A DNA stretch of 8,506 nt from CAIMUM01 sp034429715 (GTDB lineage Bacteria; Chloroflexota; Dehalococcoidia; GIF9; UBA5629). Where the stretch lies: assembly GCA_034429715.1 (NCBI GenBank), contig DAOUFR010000084.1, positions 1-8,506 on the forward strand, read 5' to 3'. The notes under the pieces were generated by a model, which saw nothing but the letters and a program-made list of their open reading frames with translations, was not told the origin of the DNA and searched no databases. Within the stretch, counting starts at the first letter, position 1; each line of letters opens with the position of its first letter. This document shows, one piece after another, positions 1-4,837 of the stretch. A program made the position numbers and the translations under genes.

Positions 1-1023
1 TCATTCCAGGAAGCTGCCCGGCGCAGGTTAAACAGTCTGACCAAGCCGCGCGGCAGCCTGGGAGCGCTGGAGGACCTGGCCGTACAGATCGCCGGTATAC
101 GCGGCGAGGTCATTCCGCGCCTGAAGAACAAGGTGATTATTATTATGGCAGCCGATCATGGAGTGGCTGTCCGCGGCGTCAGCCTTTATCCCCAGGAGGT
201 CACCTGCCAGATGGCCCTTAACTTCGCGGCCGGGGGCGCCGCTATCAATGTCCTTTCCCGTATGGTCGGAGCACGCGTAGTCATCGTGGATATGGGGGTG
301 AAGGGCGGGCTGCCGTCATACGAAGGTATCCTGTGCAAAATGATCGATTTCGGCACGGGGGATATGAGCACCGGCCCCGCCATGAGCCGTGACCAGGCCT
401 TAAATAGTCTGCTGGCAGGCGCGGAGGTGCTGGAAAACGAGCTGGAGGCCGGAGTCGACATTGTGGGCACCGGCGATATGGGCATAGGCAACACTACCTC
501 GGCCAGCGCCATCACTGCGGCCGTGACAGGCGCACCCGTGCGTGATGTGACCGGTCGCGGCACAGGCATCGGCGATGAACAACTGGAGCGTAAGATAGAG
601 ATCATCGAGCAGGCCATGGCGGTCAACAGGCCGGACCCCTGCGACGCCCTGGGAGTGCTGGAAAAGGTGGGAGGCTTCGAGATAGGTGGGCTGGCCGGCG
701 CAATGATAGCGGGCGCGGCCAATCGCATACCGGTGGTTATCGACGGATTCATCTCGGGCGCCGCTGCCCTCATAGCAGCGGGCATCTGCCCTCAGATCAA
801 AAACCACCTGATAGCCGCCCATCTCTCGGCGGAGAGGGGGCATGCCGCCTGCCTGAAACACCTGGGGCTGCGGCCGCTGCTCGAGCTCGACCTGCGCCTG
901 GGCGAAGGAACCGGCGCGGCGCTGGGCATATTTTTAGCGGAATGCTCTGTCAACATGATGCGCGATATGTCCACCTTTGAAGGCGCCGGCGTGTCCGACA
1001 TTCCCGGAGGAGGCGCATCCTGA
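1..1023 (+). CDS. cobT: Nicotinate-nucleotide--dimethylbenzimidazole phosphoribosyltransferase CobT (5' partial)
   Basis: CobT transfers phosphoribose from nicotinate mononucleotide to a lower-ligand base such as 5,6-dimethylbenzimidazole, giving alpha-ribazole 5'-phosphate for the cobalamin nucleotide loop; it is cytoplasmic. The reading frame is open from base 1, and the residues before the first ATG (133) are already CobT-like (RLNSLTKPRGSLGALEDLA), so the gene starts left of the window. 340 residues are present. The catalytic Glu of the GEGTGAALG motif is window residue 302, against Glu317 in the roughly 356-aa Salmonella enzyme, so about 15 residues are missing. Other family motifs are MAADHG (residues 45-50), GDMGIGNTTSASA (158-170), GRGTGIGDEQLERK and FISGAAALIAAG. 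Asp159 falls where Salmonella has Glu174. It is followed 11 nt later by cobS, and the GGAGGAGG at its 3' end serves that gene. Identification is very secure. Confidence 0.97.
   Translation, partial: SFQEAARRRLNSLTKPRGSLGALEDLAVQIAGIRGEVIPRLKNKVIIIMAADHGVAVRGVSLYPQEVTCQMALNFAAGGAAINVLSRMVGARVVIVDMGVKGGLPSYEGILCKMIDFGTGDMSTGPAMSRDQALNSLLAGAEVLENELEAGVDIVGTGDMGIGNTTSASAITAAVTGAPVRDVTGRGTGIGDEQLERKIEIIEQAMAVNRPDPCDALGVLEKVGGFEIGGLAGAMIAGAANRIPVVIDGFISGAAALIAAGICPQIKNHLIAAHLSAERGHAACLKHLGLRPLLELDLRLGEGTGAALGIFLAECSVNMMRDMSTFEGAGVSDIPGGGAS
1006..1013 (+). promoter_or_regulatory. Strong Shine-Dalgarno sequence for cobS, inside the 3' end of cobT
   Basis: GGAGGAGG lies within the last codons of cobT. 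It is 6 nt upstream of an in-frame CTG at 1020, which overlaps the cobT stop codon as CTGA, but 21 nt upstream of the GTG at 1035, the first conventional start. The spacing therefore favours a start earlier than 1035, or translational coupling to cobT. It is the only strong Shine-Dalgarno sequence seen before any gene start in the window. Confidence 0.6.
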
Positions 1024-1034
1024 GTTTCCTGGCC

Positions 1035-1907
1035 GTGCTCCGTTTCCTGACCATACTGCCGGCGCCGGCGCCCGATTCGGAAGCAGGCAATACGCGCCTG
1101 GCTGTTCCATCCGACGGGCAGCGCAGCGAACCTGCCGCAGCAGAGATGAAGACCGTGCTCATACTGCACGAAACGCCGGCGGCAGATGGAGAGATACGTT
1201 CGGTCGGGCGTTCCACGATATATTTCCCGCTGGTTGGACTGATCATCGGACTGGCGCTTGTCCTGCTTTATATCGTTTTCCGCACGGTCCTGCCGACGCA
1301 GGTGAACTGCGTCCTGCTGATAGGAGCGCTGGCCGTCATCACGGGAGCGCATCACATCGACGGTCTGATGGATACCTTCGACGCCTTCGCCGTTAGCAAG
1401 ACCAGGACGCAACGGCTGGAGATCATGAAGGACACGCGGGTGGGCGCCTTCGGCATCACAGCCGCCATCCTCCTGCTGCTATCCAAGTACATCTGCCTTT
1501 CAGCGGCCATCAGCGTATATGTCCTGCTGACCTTTCCCCTGCTCAGCCGCTGGGCCATCACAGGGCTGGCGCTGATCTTCCCCTCCGCCAGGGACAGCGG
1601 CTCCTTTTATACGCTCAAGAGCAGCGCCGGCTGGGGCGGATTTATCGGCGCAACGGTCATAACGCTGGCGGTTGCCATACCGCTCAACGGCCTGCTGATC
1701 GCACCGCTGATCATGCTGGGGCTTTTCGGTCTGCTGTACTGCCTGGGCGTGCTCTTCAGCCGTTTCTTCGGCGGCTTGACGGGCGACTGCTGCGGCGCGC
1801 TGATCGAATCCGGCGAGGTGATCGCACTGATCCTGAGCATCGCGTCTCTACGCCTGATGCCCTATATATCCAGCTACAACCTGTTCAAAATCACCCTTCC
1901 GTTTTGA
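1035..1907 (+). CDS. cobS: Adenosylcobinamide-GDP ribazoletransferase CobS (cobalamin synthase)
   Basis: CobS is the integral membrane enzyme that joins adenosylcobinamide-GDP to alpha-ribazole (or its phosphate), completing the cobalamin nucleotide loop. Numbering from the GTG at 1035 (290 aa), family signatures are FLTILP (4-9), GRSTIYFPLVG (58-68), the Asp-rich GAHHIDGLMDTFDAF (104-118, with D109, D113 and D116), QRLEIMKDTRVGAFG (126-140) and GGLTGDCCGALIESGE (246-261). Hydrophobic spans lie at roughly 62-84, 91-105, 141-180 and 205-245. The protein is longer than the usual roughly 250 aa because of a polar stretch, about residues 12-56, before the GRS motif. The start is uncertain: SFLAV just before the GTG also looks like a CobS N-terminus, and the upstream GGAGGAGG fits a CTG start at 1020 better. 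The gene lies 11 nt after cobT and 6 nt before cobU. Function is secure; the exact start is not. Confidence 0.96.
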   Translation: MLRFLTILPAPAPDSEAGNTRLAVPSDGQRSEPAAAEMKTVLILHETPAADGEIRSVGRSTIYFPLVGLIIGLALVLLYIVFRTVLPTQVNCVLLIGALAVITGAHHIDGLMDTFDAFAVSKTRTQRLEIMKDTRVGAFGITAAILLLLSKYICLSAAISVYVLLTFPLLSRWAITGLALIFPSARDSGSFYTLKSSAGWGGFIGATVITLAVAIPLNGLLIAPLIMLGLFGLLYCLGVLFSRFFGGLTGDCCGALIESGEVIALILSIASLRLMPYISSYNLFKITLPF

Positions 1908-1913
1908 TCGAAT

Positions 1914-2453
1914 ATGGCCGACGATAAAAAAATAGTCCTGATTTTAGGAGGAGCCCGCAGCGGCAAGAGTTCATACGCGCAGAAGATGGCCACGGACAGG
2001 GGCGGAGGCGTGCTCTTCTGTGCTACAGCCCAGCCACTGGATGAGGAGATGCGGCAGCGTATAAAGGCGCACAGGAGGTCGCGTCCTGCCGGCTGGGACA
2101 CGCTGGAGGTCAAAGATAGGCTATCTGTGGCCCTGGCAGATAAGACAGAAAGGTATGACACGGTCATAGTGGACTGCATTACGCTGCTGGCCGCCAACTG
2201 CGTGGGCCAGACCACCAGCGGTAAGAAAGCTGAAAAATCCGTTGACGCTGAGATCAGCGGCCTCGTCGGTTTGATGCAGCGGTCGCGCTGCAGTTTCATA
2301 CTGGTCTCCAACGAGGTGGGCAGCGGTATCGTGCCGGACAACGCTCTGGCGCGAGTATACCGCGACGCCCTGGGCAAGGCCAACCAGCGTCTGGCCGCTG
2401 CGGCCGACGAGGTTATTCTTATGACGGCAGGCCTGCCGCTGAAGCTGAAATAA
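1914..2453 (+). CDS. cobU: Bifunctional adenosylcobinamide kinase / adenosylcobinamide-phosphate guanylyltransferase CobU
   Basis: CobU phosphorylates adenosylcobinamide and then attaches GMP from GTP, making the adenosylcobinamide-GDP used by CobS; it also gives entry to salvaged cobinamide. At 179 aa it has the family's usual length. Visible motifs are the P-loop GGARSGKSS (12-20), CATAQPLDEEM (36-46), the HRRSRPAGWDTLE segment starting at His53 (the guanylylated histidine in the Salmonella enzyme is His46), DTVIVDCITLLAANC (about 82-96), and the C-terminal VSNEVGSGIVPDNALARVYR region that ends the fold. The ATG at 1914 is 6 nt past the cobS stop. I see no Shine-Dalgarno sequence, so translation probably depends on coupling to cobS. 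No obvious hairpin plus U-run follows the gene. Confidence 0.97.
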   Translation: MADDKKIVLILGGARSGKSSYAQKMATDRGGGVLFCATAQPLDEEMRQRIKAHRRSRPAGWDTLEVKDRLSVALADKTERYDTVIVDCITLLAANCVGQTTSGKKAEKSVDAEISGLVGLMQRSRCSFILVSNEVGSGIVPDNALARVYRDALGKANQRLAAAADEVILMTAGLPLKLK

Positions 2454-2460
2454 GCGCGGC

Positions 2461-2482
2461 TTAATAATCTATTAATAATCTT
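2461..2482 (+). repeat. 11-bp tandem direct repeat (TTAATAATCT units)
   Basis: Two units, TTAATAATCTA (2461-2471) and TTAATAATCTT (2472-2482), sit head to tail 8 nt after the cobU stop. They are identical over ten bases and stand out as AT-rich in GC-rich surroundings. The 11-bp period places both copies on nearly the same DNA face, as for a protein-binding site. They lie about 50-70 bp upstream of the -35 box of the next promoter, so an activator site or an UP-like element is possible. No function is shown by sequence alone. Confidence 0.5.
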
Positions 2483-2533
2483 CGTACATAATCGGTGGTA
2501 GTGCGGGCATTCAGTGCAGCGTACGCGATGGTA

Positions 2534-2562
2534 TCGACAATGCTATGAATTGTCATTATAAT
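2534..2562 (+). promoter_or_regulatory. Sigma70-type promoter for the 727-aa surface protein gene
   Basis: The -35 box TCGACA (2534-2539, 5 of 6 matches to TTGACA) and a perfect -10 box TATAAT (2557-2562) are separated by exactly 17 bp. Transcription would start near 2569, leaving a leader of about 33 nt before the TTG at 2602. It shows that the downstream gene has its own transcription and need not be read from the cob operon. No -10 box of equal quality was found elsewhere in the spacer with a usable -35. Confidence 0.65.
2536..2554. promoter_or_regulatory. Candidate operator: inverted repeat GACAAT-N7-ATTGTC
   Basis: Perfect 6-bp arms, GACAAT (2536-2541) and ATTGTC (2549-2554), flank a 7-bp centre, and one further pair matches inside (C2543 with G2547). 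The 19-bp site overlaps the end of the -35 box and fills the spacer up to the -10 box, the classic place for a dimeric repressor that blocks RNA polymerase, or for a MerR-type regulator that distorts the spacer. A 6-bp inverted repeat can arise by chance, so its position is the main argument. No regulator gene lies next to it in the window. Confidence 0.4.
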
Positions 2563-2601
2563 ACAGTTATAAATGCCCCCGGCCATACGGATTAAGATCG
2601 A

Positions 2602-4785
2602 TTGAACAGCTACAGGCGCATTCTTACCGCGACCGTCAGGTTCCTGTCCGTTTGCCTTATTTTGGTCTGCCTCAGTTTCGGCCTGTTTTACAGCAGGGCT
2701 GATGCGGCGCCGCCCGTCATCTATGGTTCACCGCCTAACGGAGTGGTGGGTACATCTTATAGCACCAGCTTCTCAGCCACATGCAACGGCACCACCTGTT
2801 CCTCGCCTGTCTGGTCTATATCCGGCGTACCCCCGGGTCTGGTAGCCTCCGGCAGGACCATAACAGGAACGCCCACAGCAGCGGGCACTTACTCGATAGA
2901 TGTAGCGGTCACCGACGCCACCTGGGGCAGTACTACCGGATCCTACATCATATATATAACCGTACCGGCACTGACTTTTACCACGACCAGCATACCCACG
3001 GCAGCCGTGAGGCAGGCTTATTCGGCCAGCATCGTCGCCACGGGGGGCAGCGGCACCATCAGCTATGCCATGACCAGCGGCACGCTGCCGTCCGGACTCA
3101 CCTTCAACAACGGCCAGATATCAGGCACGCCCGCCAGCGGCACGTCGGGAAGCTATTCCATTACCGTCACAGCCACGGCGGGAAGCTCCACGGCACAGCA
3201 GACTTTTACCCTGACCGTTGAGAGAGGAAGTTACGATGTGACCGTCAGCATCTCTTCCGGCCTGGAAGAAGGCCAGACCCGTGTTTACATGAACAACACG
3301 CCCAGGGCCACGCTGCGGGGAGGCGAATCATACAGGATTACCGGGCTGGATCCCGACACGACATCGACAATATCGGTGGACAATATAGTGACGCCGTCTG
3401 GACGGACCGACATCCAGTACAAGGCGGAGTCCAACTCGGCCTCCGTCAGCGGCGGGATCAGCCAGTTACAATTCACGTACTATCCCGAATACGATATCGA
3501 GATCACCAGCAGCCCCACCGGCATAGCATCGATGAGCGGGTCCGGCTGGCACCGCGAGGGCAAGCCGCTCAACGTCAGCGCGCCGCAGGAAGTGGCCAAG
3601 GACGCCGAATCCCAGTACAGGTTCGCCTACTGGCTGACGCCGACGGGTGAAAAGATCAGCTCGGCCACTCTCAACACCGTAGTAGAAGCAGCCGGTAAGT
3701 ATATTGCGACCTACGATCTATATTACAGGCTGACCGTGGATTCGAAATACGGCAATACAACGGGGGGAGGATGGCAGAAGGCCGGCAGCACCGTCAAATG
3801 GAGTGTGTCCCCGGAAGAGGTGGCCATGCCCGGAATCGCCGGCTTCTTCGGCGGCAAATTCAGGGCGCTGCTCACCTCGGGTTCCGCGCTTATAGAGGGA
3901 CCTAAGACCGTCACCGTGCAATGGGACCCCGACTACTCGACGCCGGCAGTTACCATACCCATAACCGTGCTGGTGATCGCCGGACTCATCTACGGCATCT
4001 ATGCCCTGACCCGCCGCAGCCGCGTGCCCCAACCGGTCAACCCCTGGGCTACGCAGGTACAACAACAACCGCCTCCACCTCCGCCACCTCCTCCTCCGAT
4101 CTATTACCCGCCTTATCCCACTATGCCCCCACCACCCCTGCAGCCACCACCGGCCGCTATACCGCCGCAGACAACGGTGGTTATGATCGGAGAAGGTCTC
4201 AAGAAGCCGCAGAGCACGCGCGAGCAGCTCATGGAGAAATTCGGCGAGTTGCTGCAGAAATACGAGGATGAACTGTCCCAGGGCCGTGAGCTGCCGGCGC
4301 CGACACTGCAGGAACTGCCCGAGATGGCCACCATGATCGATAAGAAGGAACTGCCCGCGCCTGAATATTCCGGCGCCGTCGACTCCACGGCGAAGGAAGA
4401 GTCCACCGTGGAGGAATGCGGCTCGACCTCCAAGAAGCTGTTGCGCACCGTCGTTACGCAGTGGAAGAACGCCGCCATCAAGCCCATTACAGTGATACCG
4501 GGCGATAAGAAGAGCGCAGCAATGGCGGGCGGGAGAACGGTCACCTGGACGCGCGAGTCATACAACGAATGGGAGCTGCATATCTGCAAGCTGCCGCTGG
4601 GGCACAAGGGCATGCACAAGGGTGTTACCGAAATCGTCTACAGCTTGATCGATACGATCAGCGAGGATATCAACTACGGGCCCAAACAGCCGCTTAAGCC
4701 ACCCATCCCACACTACACCGACGGGATGCCGGAGATCAATATCCCTGCATCGCAGATCATACCTTCTGACCAGTTGCCGGCCTGA
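2602..4785 (+). CDS. Membrane-anchored surface protein with two He_PIG Ig-like domains, beta repeats and a cytoplasmic tail with CxxPxGHxGxH
   Basis: 727 aa from a TTG start. An in-frame stop (TAA 2593-2595) lies just upstream and no ATG fits before the signal sequence. Residues 1-35 form a signal peptide (basic N-terminus, hydrophobic 12-30, cleavage near ADA-A). Two putative-Ig (He_PIG) domains follow at about 37-121 and 122-207, each with the GTP..GTYS or GTP..GSYS signature (C61/C66 could form a disulfide). A beta domain spans about 210-295, then two divergent repeats of a Y-x-I/L-T...G-x-GW...-W type (about 296-373 and 374-446). A membrane span (449-469) followed by RRSR puts residues 470-727 in the cytoplasm. 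This tail has ten consecutive prolines (490-499), more Pro-rich sequence to 522, a charged helical stretch (537-562), two ELPAP copies (563-567, 583-587) and CKLPLGHKGMHKG (662-674). The architecture suggests a surface receptor or anchor linking outside to inside; no enzyme signature is visible and its specific function is unknown. Confidence 0.85.
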   Translation: MNSYRRILTATVRFLSVCLILVCLSFGLFYSRADAAPPVIYGSPPNGVVGTSYSTSFSATCNGTTCSSPVWSISGVPPGLVASGRTITGTPTAAGTYSIDVAVTDATWGSTTGSYIIYITVPALTFTTTSIPTAAVRQAYSASIVATGGSGTISYAMTSGTLPSGLTFNNGQISGTPASGTSGSYSITVTATAGSSTAQQTFTLTVERGSYDVTVSISSGLEEGQTRVYMNNTPRATLRGGESYRITGLDPDTTSTISVDNIVTPSGRTDIQYKAESNSASVSGGISQLQFTYYPEYDIEITSSPTGIASMSGSGWHREGKPLNVSAPQEVAKDAESQYRFAYWLTPTGEKISSATLNTVVEAAGKYIATYDLYYRLTVDSKYGNTTGGGWQKAGSTVKWSVSPEEVAMPGIAGFFGGKFRALLTSGSALIEGPKTVTVQWDPDYSTPAVTIPITVLVIAGLIYGIYALTRRSRVPQPVNPWATQVQQQPPPPPPPPPPIYYPPYPTMPPPPLQPPPAAIPPQTTVVMIGEGLKKPQSTREQLMEKFGELLQKYEDELSQGRELPAPTLQELPEMATMIDKKELPAPEYSGAVDSTAKEESTVEECGSTSKKLLRTVVTQWKNAAIKPITVIPGDKKSAAMAGGRTVTWTRESYNEWELHICKLPLGHKGMHKGVTEIVYSLIDTISEDINYGPKQPLKPPIPHYTDGMPEINIPASQIIPSDQLPA

Positions 4786-4809
4786 GTAGCCATAAACTGC
4801 GCGGCCGGC
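4776..4809. repeat. GC-rich inverted repeat spanning the stop codon of the 727-aa gene
   Basis: GCCGGCC (4776-4782) and GGCCGGC (4803-4809) are perfect 7-bp arms around a 20-nt loop that includes the TGA stop (4783-4785). No U-run follows (next bases TGAAACG), so it is not a standard intrinsic terminator. It could be a weak terminator, an mRNA 3' stabiliser, or chance in GC-rich DNA. Confidence 0.35.
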
Positions 4810-4819
4810 TGAAACGTTC

Positions 4820-4825
4820 TATAAT
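4820..4825 (+). promoter_or_regulatory. Possible -10 box (TATAAT) before the propeller gene
   Basis: A perfect TATAAT lies 12 nt before the ATG at 4838. No acceptable -35 hexamer is found 16-18 bp upstream, where the sequence is ACTGCGCG-like, and there is no TGn extension. If active, transcription would start near 4832 and give an almost leaderless mRNA, consistent with the lack of a Shine-Dalgarno sequence. Read-through from the upstream gene is the alternative. Confidence 0.3.
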
Positions 4826-4837
4826 CATCAGTAGCCG

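Noticed and set aside
186..861. Long open frames on the minus strand opposite cobT (199 and 153 codons)
   Set aside because: They are antisense shadows of a strongly conserved gene in GC-rich DNA; the translations are low-complexity Ser/Pro/Ala-rich or lack any recognisable family, and have no start signals.
792..1412. 206-codon minus-strand frame across the cobT/cobS junction
   Set aside because: It overlaps two certain genes and reads as Arg/Gln-rich sequence without domain features, typical of a shadow frame.
1874..2383. 169-codon minus-strand frame opposite cobU
   Set aside because: It lies antisense to CobU motifs that are fully conserved, and its product shows no family signature.
4113..4619. 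168-codon minus-strand frame opposite the cytoplasmic tail of the 727-aa protein
   Set aside because: Ser-rich and ending in a Gly-rich run that mirrors the proline codons; codon pattern and domain content support the plus strand.
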